From contig NW_026992288.1 in NCBI RefSeq assembly GCF_028769735.1, positions 124,001 through 188,000 on the forward strand: a DNA stretch of 64,000 nt, given 5' to 3'. The translations under genes were made by a program, and so were the position numbers. The DNA is from Zonotrichia leucophrys gambelii (taxonomy: Eukaryota > Chordata > Aves > Passeriformes > Passerellidae). Shown here piece after piece: positions 55,641 through 64,000 of the stretch; positions within the stretch are counted from its first letter, which is position 1, and each line of letters starts with the position of its first letter. The notes under the pieces were generated by a model, which saw only the letters and a list, made by a program, of their open reading frames with translations, did no database searches and was not told the DNA's origin.

Positions 55641-57190
55641 AAACTAAGAGGTATTAACACCTGTGCCAGTTTCCAGGCAGACATCAGTTGTGTGCCCATG
55701 AACAGGCAGTGCCACTTGTGCCCTGAGGTGCCCAGCTGGGATTGGATCTCTCAGAGAGCACCTGAGGGAGAGCAGAGCACCTTGTAAGCTGCAGGTCCCT
55801 GACAGCCCCTCAGGGCTCCTGTCCCATCAGCATCTGATCTGCTCCAGTCTGAAACAGGGACCATCATGGTGCCGGGATCATCAGAGAGCTGAGGTGTGTG
55901 CTGGAATTCAATGCCCTCCCCATTCCACAGCAGCCCTGCATTTCCCTCCGGCAGCCTTGGTCTCCAGCACAGCCATGGAGGCTCTTTGGGCTCTGGATTG
56001 TTGCTGCAGCCCCAAGGGCAGCTGAGCTCTGCCTTTGGCACAGTCAGGCCTGGCCAGCGCAGGCCATGCTCAGCAATTGCTTGTGTGTGCCTGGCCTTGC
56101 AGTCAGCCCCGGCAGCGGCTGCGTGGCCCCTTTGTGGCCCTGTGCTGGCCCAGCCATGGTGGCCCAGCCCCTGTGCAGGCCCAGCCCAGGCCAGGAGCAT
56201 TGCGGCTGGGAACGGCCCCTGTGCCGTGGTGCCCACAGCAGCCTTGGGGCTCTGTGCCCCATGGCCTCCCTGCTGGGCAGCCTCTGCCAGCTCCTGCAGA
56301 GCCCGTGGCACCTGTGGGGCTGCACAGACAGCCCTGCCCTGGGCTCTGCCGGCCTCTGGGCCAGCAGAGAGGCAGCCAGGGCTGGCCATGGCTGGGAAAA
56401 GGCCCTGAGCCCCGCAGGAGGATGGAGCTGGGCCACAGCCAAACTCAGCCCAGGCCAAAGCTGGGCTCAGCAGACAGGGCTGCCAAAACATGGGGACAGA
56501 GGCTGGCGCTGACAAATATCCTGGGCCCCTTCCCTGCTCTGTCCATGCTACCAAGGGCACAGAGCAGCCTCCTCTCTGGGCCACTTGCCTGTTTGCAATG
56601 CCTTGCACAGGCGCTGGCCCTGCCCCACAAGGCCTGGCCTGAGTCCTGCCCCTGCACGCTCAGCCAGGCTGAGATGGACACTGATGGTTTCTGGGCCAGG
56701 CTCTCTGAGCCCAGCCCAGCTCCCTGCAAGCTCTGCCAGCTGCCCTGAGCTCTGGGCAGCACCAAGGGCCTCTCCCCAGCCCAGCCCAGCCGGCTCTGGC
56801 CCCACAGCTCTGCTCAGGCCAGGCTGCTCTGGGCACTGCCCCACGGCCTCAGCCCCTGGCAAGGGCACAGCAGCAGCTGCAGCTGCCACAGGACTCAGCC
56901 CCAGCCATGGGGGAAGGTGCTTGGCCAAGGCCAAAGGAGGCTCCCTGGCTGCCCTGCTCCCCTCGAGCTGAGGTGCAGAGAGCTCTGCAGCCCCTGCTGC
57001 CATCCCATCTGCCCAGGGCAGCACAAGAGCCCCGGCCTTGGAGCCCTCAAGAACTGCTCCTGCTCCAGGCCCAGGGCCCATGCCAAAGCTTGGGCAGCCA
57101 CAAAGCTGTGCCCATTTCTGTTCATTGCTGCTCTGATGGGGATGAATCCTTAGCCACCTGGAGATTGCTGATAAATTTTACTACTCAAGT
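55641..57190. other. GC-rich sequence without a recognised gene
   Basis: The stretch is dominated by cagcccaggcc, gctctgcc and similar short motifs, giving long overlapping frames on both strands (for example 55,751-56,608 minus) by composition alone. No domain or splice pattern supports a gene. Confidence 0.5.
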
Positions 57191-57194
57191 GGCC

Positions 57195-57460
57195 TCTTCT
57201 TTCTTCAGCTCTTCAGTTCAGGAATTCAGTGACAAACGCTCATAAATATTTGTACAAAACACCTGAACAAGAAAAGCTCCTTGGAATAATTTGTTTTCAA
57301 TTTTCCTATGGTTAGTTAGGAACATTTCAGAAGTATATTGAAAATCAATATAGGGTATTAAAAACAATGCAGAAAGAATTGTTTTGTCCTGTTTTTTTTT
57401 CTTGTTTATACATAGATTACCAGCAATGTCCAATTGATATTGATCCCCAGAACCTTCTAA
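57195..57460. repeat. Third copy of the 265-bp unknown repeat
   Basis: Matches 53,010-53,550 with about 70-75 per cent identity by eye, and is followed by cttcatggctgacaatcaat like the copy at 53,280-53,550. Confidence 0.65.
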
Positions 57461-57569
57461 GGCAGTCTGAATAGATAGGAAAAACAAGACTCTTCATGGC
57501 TGACAATCAATTACACATGGTCTCCAGCCCTCCTCCGCACCATTTCCCTCATCCAACCCCTGGCTCTCC

Positions 57570-58150
57570 TATGGATCAGGAATGGTGTGGCCAGCGGGAG
57601 CAGGGCTGTGATTCTTCCCCTGTGCTCAGCACTGGTTGGGCAGAACCTCAAGTGCTGTGTCCAGTTCTGGGCTCCCTAATTTAGGAAGGACACGGAAGCT
57701 CTTGAGCATGTCCAGAGAAGGACAACAAGGCTGGGGAGGCATCTGGAACACAAGTCCTGTGAAAGGTGGCTGAGGGAGCTGGGGTTGTTTATCCTGGAGA
57801 AGGGGAGGCTCAGGGGAGACCTCATCACTCTCTACAACTCCCTGACAGGAGGCTGCAGCCAGATGGGGATCAGTCTCTTCTTCCAGGGAACAGTGAGAGG
57901 ACAAGAGGACACAGCCTTCAGCTGAACCTGGGGACATTTAGGTTGGACATTAGGAAATATTCCTCACAGAAAGGGTGATTTGGCATTGGAATGGGCTGTC
58001 CAGAAAGATGCGTGAGTCACTGTCCCTGGAGGTGTTTAAGGAAAGACTGGATGTGGCACTCAGTGCCATGGTCTGGGTGACAAGGTGGTGTTGGGTCCCA
58101 GGTTGGACTTGATGCTCTCCAAGGTCTTTTCCGGCCTGGTTGATTCTCTG
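57570..58150 (+). mobile_element. CR1 LINE, 3' part
   Basis: Starts within ggatcaggaatggtgtggcc and continues through gtgtccagttctgggctccc and ttggacattaggaaatattc to ccggcctggttgattctctgatgattgtg. The terminal repeat is decayed. Confidence 0.92.
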
Positions 58151-58154
58151 ATGA

Positions 58155-58985
58155 TTGTGACACTGCAGGGCCCTGGGGAAGCAAGGGGTCAGTGTGACAC
58201 TGCGGGACCTGGTGGCACCAAGAGGACCATGATGACACTGTGTATGACATGCCAGCACAGAGCCAAGGGGCCATTGTGACACTGTGGGGCTGAAAGGAAG
58301 CCAGGAGTCCATGGTGACAGTCTGGGTCCTGGTGTAACCACAGAGGCCACTGTGACCCTGCGGGGTCTTGTGGAACTGAGGGGCCATTGTGCCACTGTGG
58401 AACCAAGGAGACCCTTGGGAGAGCCTGGGGACAATGGAATCAAGGGGCCATTGCTGCATTGCAAGGACTCTGGGAACTGAGGGAACAATTGTGACACTGT
58501 GGTCCCCATGGAAACAAGGGTCCCTCGTGATACTGCAGGCTCTTGTGTCACCAGAGGTCCATTGTGACACTGCAGCACCAAGGAATTCATTGTGGCACTC
58601 TGACGCCTCCTGGAACCAAGAGGCCACTGTGACCCTGCAGGGCCTTGTGGGACCATGCAGAGCATTGTGACAGAGCAGGGCCCCATGGAACCAAGGGGCC
58701 AGTGGTGCTCCTCAGGGACTCCTGGAATGAAGGAAACATGTTTGACACCATGATGGCGGTTGGGACCAAGAGGCAAATGTGACCCTGTGGAACCAAGGAG
58801 AGCATTGCTGCACTGCCCAACCTCATGGAACCAAGGATCTGTTGTGACACTGCAGGGCCCAAGATTCAAGGAACTTTGTGATGTTGGGGTCCCATGGAAT
58901 CAAAGAGACAATGTGAAACTGGGAGGCCTCATGGAAACATGGAGACCATCGGGACACTCGGAGGGTCATGGAACTGTGGTGACAC
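58155..58985. repeat. Minisatellite, units of about 37 bp, roughly 20 copies
   Basis: Degenerate units of the type tgtgacactgcagggcc, then ttgtggaaccaaggggccat, repeat through the interval, mostly 36-38 bp long. It sits between two CR1 pieces. Long minus-strand frames here are a by-product of the repeat. Confidence 0.85.
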
Positions 58986-59290
58986 CAAGTTGGCTGGGAA
59001 TGTTGATCTGCTGGAGGGTAGGAGGGCTCTGGACAGGCTGGATCCAGGGCCCAATTCCAACAAGGTGAGGTTTAACAACTCCAAGTACCAGGTCCTGCAC
59101 TTTGGCCACAACAACCCCTGCAGCACTACAGGCTGGGGACAGAGTGGCTGCACAGCAGCCAGGCAGAAAGGGACCTGCAGGGACTGATGGGCAGCAGGCT
59201 GGACATGAGCCTGCAGTGTGCCCAGGTGGCCAAGAAGGCCAATGGCTCCTTGAGTGGATCAGGAATGGTGTGGCCAGCAGGAGCAGGGCA
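58978..59290 (+). mobile_element. CR1 LINE, internal fragment
   Basis: Contains gtgacaccaagttggctggg, tgcactttggccacaacaac and cccaggtggccaagaaggcc and ends in ggatcaggaatggtgtggcc. That last motif is where the CR1 piece at 57,570 begins, so this is the upstream part of a CR1 lying downstream of the 3' part. Confidence 0.88.
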
Positions 59291-59680
59291 GAGATGGATT
59301 GGTTGCAGGGAGGGAACAGGGCTGGGCAACAGGAAGAAATTTGTAGTGGGAAGAGGAAAGAAAGCAAAGGTGAAACCAAGGAAATGCTCACGGCAGTTTG
59401 GGGGTGGCTGCCAGGCAGTCCTGGCTCTGAGCAACAGCATCTGCAGTGGGACAGGAAACTCCCAGCTGATGGGAACAAACTTTCTGGCTGACTGCAGAGG
59501 CCAGGACAAAGCTGAGAGCTTTCCCTGGTGACCCCCAGCCCTTGCTGGCCCCAGGGGCCGATGGCATTTTTGCTCCCTCAGGTTAATGCTCAGCACACCA
59601 ACAGCATGAGGGTGCTCCCCCTGCTCTGTGCAATGCTGTGGAAGTCCATCCGGAAATCCTTCAGTTTTTTGCCTCACAAT

Positions 59681-60476
59681 TGTCATGAGACCACCGAAGG
59701 GTTAAAAACTGTTGAGCCAGTTGGGAAAGAAAGTCTCATGCGTATTTAGCGTGTTTACAGATGGTGTCTGCAGAACATGCCATGCTGTACTTGAAGGGGC
59801 ATGCTGCCCTGTTCTGAACAATGGAACTAGACTTTCTTCCAAACTTCAGACCTGGCTGGACAGAGCTCTGGGGTGGCTCCCCCCACCTCCAAGAGAAGAC
59901 CCCTCTTGCCTGTCTTGCCTGTCTTCAACCACCGTGACAGACCAACTGAAATGCGAACCCCCTCATCAAAGAACCAAGAACCCCTCTGGCACCCTATTGG
60001 CACCCCCATGGCAACCCCCTGGCCACCTCCTTCCAGAGACTGGGACTGTACCCCCTCCCAACTCAGGGAAGGGGGAGAACCTGCCCAGAGCAGACGTACC
60101 TGGGAGCATTTGGCCATGAAAACAATGGACTTTTCCCTCCATGGAAACATAATTTCGGCCACCCTTCCCCCAACCAAGAACAGTATATCTAGGGTTTGGT
60201 TCAACTGCCTCTCTGAGATCTCCCCAAGACGTGTACCAGCGAGCATCGGCGGCGGGACCCCGAAGATATCGCGTCTTGGTAGCTATACCCCATTCCCTAA
60301 CATTCTTTCCTTCCTTTTTCCTTATCCTATCCTTCTCTTCCCCGAATCCTCTAACCAATGCATATTTAGCTGTAGTTATTATCAATAAATTCCATCTTGT
60401 TGATTTGCTACTGCAAACCCCTGTGTCTATGTTGGAAATCATTCGTCACCTGTTCACTTCGGGCGGACCTTCACAA
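59681..60476 (+). repeat. Probable solo LTR
   Basis: Begins near TGTCATGAGACC. It has a TATA-like cagtatatctaggg at about 60,180, AATAAA at 60,384-60,389 and a U5-like end at ttcgggcggaccttcaca. A plus-strand LTR of about 0.8 kb is the best reading. A target duplication is not clear, so the boundaries are approximate. Confidence 0.55.
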
Positions 60477-61093
60477 ATGCAAACAGGGGCTGCTGAGCCA
60501 GTGCTGCCGTGTGTGTGCCTGCAAGGATGGGGCACCTTTGTGAGCTGGGGGAGAGGCCAGGGCTGCAGAAGGGGGAATGTTGTTGGCAGCTCCATGAGGA
60601 CGCTCTGGGATGCTGCCCTGGGCTGTCCAGCGCACTGGGGATGGATCAGCCCCTGCTCTGCTGCTCCTTCCTGTCTGCCCCAGGGCCCTTGCAGAGCCCC
60701 AGCCATGCTGTTTGCCCCCAGCCTGCCCATGGCCAGCCTGGGGCTGCTCATGGGGCTTTTCTGTGCTGATCATTGGCCTGGGTGTGTTCTTGAGAGAGCC
60801 TGGGCAAGGAGCCTGGAGCCCCCAGGCCCTGGGCTGAGGTGTCAGCGCTGCCCCAGCAGTGCCCATGGCCTGTCCCTGCTGCAGCCCCGGCACTGCCACC
60901 CCCAGGGCTGTGCCCGGTCTGTGGCCACAGGGAAGGAGGAGAGAAACAAAATTAGAAATGGCACAAACAATCATATTTATTAGTGGACAAGGTGAAAAAA
61001 GTAAAATAAAAAGAGAAACAACCTCCAAAATGAAACCAACAAGTATCAAAGATGACTTTTATTACAAGTGATTTGCAAAAATTGGCCAGCAGT
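60477..61093. other. No gene recognised; 3' side of the olfactory receptor
   Basis: GC-rich first half, AT-rich second half (60,940-61,050). The AT-rich part may include the 3' UTR of the receptor on the minus strand (tttatt motifs at 60,977). Confidence 0.4.
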
Positions 61094-62026
61094 TTAATGT
61101 TTCTGATATTGTCCAGTTGCCAATCTCCACACTGCAGCCTTGAGTTCCTGGTTCCTCAGGCTGTAGATGAGGGGGTTCAGGGCTGGAGGCACCACCGAGT
61201 ACAAAACTGACAGGGCCAGATCCAGGGATGGGGAGGAGATGGATGAGGGCTTCAGGTGAGCAAATGTGGCAGTGCTAACAAACAGGGAAACAACTGCCAG
61301 GTGAGGGAGGCAGGTGGAAAAGGCTTTGTGCCGTCCCTGCTCAGAGGGGATCCTCAGCACAGCCCTGAAGATCTGCACATAGGAGCAAATCATAAACACA
61401 AAACAGCCAAGTGCTAAACCGGCACTAACAACAATGAGCCCAACTTCCCTAAAGTAGGATTTGGAGCAGGACAGCTTGAGGATCTGTGGGATTTCACAGA
61501 AGAACTGGCCCAGGGCATTGCCATGGCACAGGGGCAGGGAAAATGTATTGGCTGTGTGCAGCAGAGCATTGAGAAAGCCACTGGCCCAGGCAGCTGCTGC
61601 CATGTGGGCACAAGCTCTGCTGCCCAGGAGGGTCCCGTAGTGCAGGGGTTTGCAGATGGACACGTAGCGGTCGTAGCACATGATGGTCAGGAGATAAAAA
61701 TCTGCTGAGATGAAAAACATAAAGGAAAAGAGCTGTGTGGCACATCCTGTGTAGGAGATGTCCCTGGTGTCCCAGAGAGAATTGTGCATGGCTTTGGGGA
61801 CAGTGGTGCAGATGGAGCCCAGGTCGCTGAGGGCCAGGTTGAGCAGGAAGAAGAACATGGGCGTGTGCAGGTGGTGGCCGCAGGCTACGGCGCTGATGAT
61901 GAGGCCGTTGCCCAGGAAGGCAGCCAGGGAGATGCCCAGCAAGAGGCAGAAGTGCAGGAGCTGCAGCTGCCGCGTGTCTGCCAGTGCCAGCAGGAGGAAG
62001 TGCCTGATAGAGCTGCTGTTGGACAT
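61094..62026 (-). CDS. Olfactory receptor, OR14-like, intact
   Basis: A 310-codon single-exon frame on the minus strand from ATG 62,026 to the stop at 61,094-61,096. Features in order are MSNSSS with an N-glycosylation site, TM1 (FLGNGLIIS), HTPMFFFLLNLALSD (TM2), the MCYDRYVSICKPLHY signature at the end of TM3, conserved extracellular cysteines, KAFSTCLPHL before TM6, and PALNPLIYSLRNQELK in TM7. These are the hallmarks of vertebrate class A olfactory receptors; the sequence style is that of the OR14-type group expanded in birds. The frame extends upstream, but this Met is where receptors of the family begin. A good acceptor (ttctgtttttccag, about 62,052) lies 26 bases before the ATG, typical of a non-coding first exon. 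It should be a cell-surface odorant receptor coupling to a G protein. Confidence 0.93.
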   Translation of the reverse strand: MSNSSSIRHFLLLALADTRQLQLLHFCLLLGISLAAFLGNGLIISAVACGHHLHTPMFFFLLNLALSDLGSICTTVPKAMHNSLWDTRDISYTGCATQLFSFMFFISADFYLLTIMCYDRYVSICKPLHYGTLLGSRACAHMAAAAWASGFLNALLHTANTFSLPLCHGNALGQFFCEIPQILKLSCSKSYFREVGLIVVSAGLALGCFVFMICSYVQIFRAVLRIPSEQGRHKAFSTCLPHLAVVSLFVSTATFAHLKPSSISSPSLDLALSVLYSVVPPALNPLIYSLRNQELKAAVWRLATGQYQKH

Positions 62027-62052
62027 TTGCACTGCCTTGGAACACAGATCTG

Positions 62053-63675
62053 GAAAAACAGAAATCATGGGATAGTTGGGTTTGGAGAGGACTTTAAATA
62101 TCCTAGTACAGCCTGGGGGCACATACCCGTCTCTGCCTGCCCAGGGCTCTGCTGCCTGGAGCTGTCCCTGCCAGCAGCTGCTTCCCTGTGCCCAGGGCTG
62201 GACCCTGCCAGTGCTGCAGAGCTCAGCCCAGCCCTGGGGGCTCAGCTCTGCCCTGTAGAGCCCTCCCAGCTCTGCCACTGCTCAGGGGCAGATCTGGCTC
62301 TGCAGGCTCTGATGGCAACGTCAGAGCAACCCTGAGGAGGCTGGAAAAGTGACACTGATGCTTTCTCTAAGAGCCATGATTCCTGTGCTGATTTATGTCA
62401 CTGATTGTTGCATTCAGATCTGAGAGAAAATTATTTTCCTCAGCCTGAACTGAGAGATGGATATCTATGTGCAATTTCCCATCCAGGCAGCCCAGAGCAG
62501 TCAAATAAAAAAGGAGGGTTACCCCTTTCATGCAGTCCCTGCCTTCCTGTGCTCCCTGTATAATCTACTTGGAAATGTTCTGCAGCTAAATGCCATCTGA
62601 GAAGCAGTCCTGAACAATGCAGAATCCTCTCCACACAAGGAGAACACTTGTAAGCCTTTCCAGTTGTCTCCTCCCACCTAGATCTTGTCCCCCAGTGCTG
62701 GGAGCAGCTGCCAGGGCTGGCTGAGAGCTGTCCCTGGCAGGCAGCAGAGTCCCTGCCCCAGCAGAGCGCCCTGGGCTGCAGGACCCTGCTCTGCAGGACA
62801 GCCCTGGGCACCCCTGGCTGCTCTGCACAAGACACAGTCAGAGAATGTACTCACAGGGTATGCAGGCATTGGGATGTTCCAGCTTGAGGAGATCACTCCA
62901 GGAGCTGCAGCTGCATTGTCCTGCAGCCAGAGGTTCCTGTGCCAAGGGCTGGCAGTGATTGTGCCCCAGGCACTTCTCAGCACCTTCCCAGCCCTGACTG
63001 ATTGAAGCTCTCTGTGCCTCTGTGCTGTGCCCGGGGTGGCTGCAGGCAGTGCCCCAGCCCTGCTGGGCTGGCAGAAAAGCTGCTCATCAAGAGAAATGTG
63101 CTTTTGAAGCTCTGCTTGGTTACCAGGAGCTGCCTCTGTGCCAGGAGCCCAGCCCAGCTCAGCAGCACAGACACAGCACAAGGACTTTAATGAGCCTCTG
63201 GGGCTTTGTGCTCAGGCCCTGAACATCAGTCCCTGAGAGGGAGCTGAAGAAACCTCTCCAGAACTCCAAGGCAGAATCCAACTCCAAAGTTTCTTGGACT
63301 TTTAATGGGTCCCACTGAGGGAGACAACTGAGAAAGTGTCCCCAGGCCCCAGGCAGAGCAGAGAACTGGAGGCAGTGATGACATGTGGGGACAAAGAGAA
63401 GCCAAGCCTTGGTGCCCTGGGCCACAGCAGCAGGGTCTGTGCCACCAAGGGCTGTGAGGAGACACCTTGTCCTGAGGCCCTGGGGCCTCCAGGCACAGCC
63501 CCAGCCAGGCTGGGCACTGTCAGCCCCTTGTCCTGCCCTCAGCATCTCCCCCTAGCCCACATCCCAGTGGCCTCAAGGATCTGCTGGAAGGAGTCCCTGG
63601 GGAGCCTTGCTAGGAATGGCCCTGGGGGCTCCTTCATGCTCCCTGCAGGGACTGCAGGTTTTTCAAAGAACTTTG
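62053..63675. other. Upstream of the olfactory receptor; no further gene recognised
   Basis: The non-coding first exon of the receptor should be in or beyond this stretch, but no specific site stands out. Several Gln/Cys-rich chance frames occur in GC-rich sequence (62,680-63,180). Confidence 0.4.
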
Positions 63676-63990
63676 GGTTTGGCTTTTGCCTTGGAGTCTC
63701 TGAGAGGTTAGTGCAATCATGGCCTCCAATTATCTGCTGTAATTAGTCCCTGGAGAGGCTTTGTCAGTAACAACACTCAGTGGGGCTCATTAATACTTCA
63801 AGGTGCTTCAGTTATTTTAGGGTACTTGGTGTTTCCCTTTTGATACAGATTCTGTGAGAAGTTTGTGCAATCATGGCCCCAATTACCTGCTTTAATTAAT
63901 CCCCTGAGAGCTTTGCACTGACACTCGGTAGGGCTCATTAATGCCTTGAGAGACTCAAGGATTTTAAGGTACTTTATGGATTTCAGAATA
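63676..63990. repeat. Tandem repeat of about 158 bp, two copies
   Basis: Both copies contain gtgcaatcatggcc, ccaatta.ctgct.taatta, ggctcattaat and ttttagggtactt-like sequence. Copy 1 spans about 63,676-63,834 and copy 2 about 63,835-63,990. It may continue beyond the window. Confidence 0.75.
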
Positions 63991-64000
63991 CTTTTAGGTA

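Noticed and set aside
55751..56608. Minus-strand frame of 285 codons
   Set aside because: Composition-driven (Ala, Gly, Trp, Gln from GC-rich short repeats), with equally long frames on the other strand and no recognisable domain.
58189..58869. Minus-strand frame of 226 codons
   Set aside because: It is a read-through of the 37-bp minisatellite, whose unit length happens to leave the frames open.
60231..60983. Plus-strand frame of 250 codons
   Set aside because: It starts inside the probable LTR and continues into unrelated GC-rich sequence; no domain.
1..64000. tRNA, rRNA genes or CRISPR arrays
   Set aside because: None seen on either strand; the tandem arrays present are minisatellites without spacer structure, and the only tRNA-like matches are the retroviral primer sites.

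Overview
The window is nuclear DNA of a bird, very probably a songbird. The pointers are CR1 retroposons whose 3' ends carry the short ATTCTGTG-type repeat, an olfactory receptor of the OR14-like type that is expanded in birds, a Maestro/HEAT-repeat (MROH) gene fragment, an avian-style C2H2 zinc-finger gene, and several endogenous retroviruses (ERVs) with typical LTRs. It looks like an accessory, repeat-rich region: few single-copy genes and many duplications, broken gene copies and nested insertions. All calls come from reading the sequence; no database search was possible.

Layout. 1-817: 3' end of an ERV (env tail plus LTR). 818-8440: mostly featureless, one CR1. 8.4-18.6 kb: a cluster of local duplications holding, on the minus strand, a candidate gene I do not recognise. 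It has eight phase-compatible exons (signal peptide, small repeated stalk exons, one transmembrane exon, short tail) and would encode a type I membrane protein of about 195 residues. Partial copies of its 3' end lie at 16.3 and 17.6-18.3 kb. 18,621-27,145: provirus ERV-1 (+), with a tRNA-Ala primer site, gag, dUTPase-protease, damaged pol, an extra cysteine-rich ORF between pol and env, env with nonsense codons, and a foreign solo LTR inside. Directly after its 3' LTR come 15 exons of an MROH gene (+, 27,146-32,197) that lacks its 5' part and has one frame break. 33,685-41,895: provirus ERV-2 (-), gammaretrovirus-like; gag, protease and pol are damaged, but env is one open frame of 764 codons carrying an immunoglobulin V-like domain at its N terminus. 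41.9-48.3 kb: a large inverted duplication around a CpG-rich block, with two solo LTRs. 49.1-50.3 kb: a frame-broken zinc-finger gene. 50.8-60.5 kb: CR1 copies, two minisatellites (one made of RFX/X-box-like motifs), a three-copy unknown repeat and one LTR. 61,094-62,026: an intact OR14-like receptor (-). The last 300 bases are a tandem repeat.

How parts interact. The retroviruses shaped the locus. ERV-1 sits exactly at the junction between the duplicated gene cluster and the MROH fragment, its flanks do not match, and its 3' LTR offers an ATG in frame with the first MROH exon. One inverted-repeat arm keeps the empty site for a solo LTR inserted in the other arm. The best leads for something undescribed are the eight-exon membrane-protein gene, the Ig-domain retroviral Env, and the extra ORF of ERV-1.
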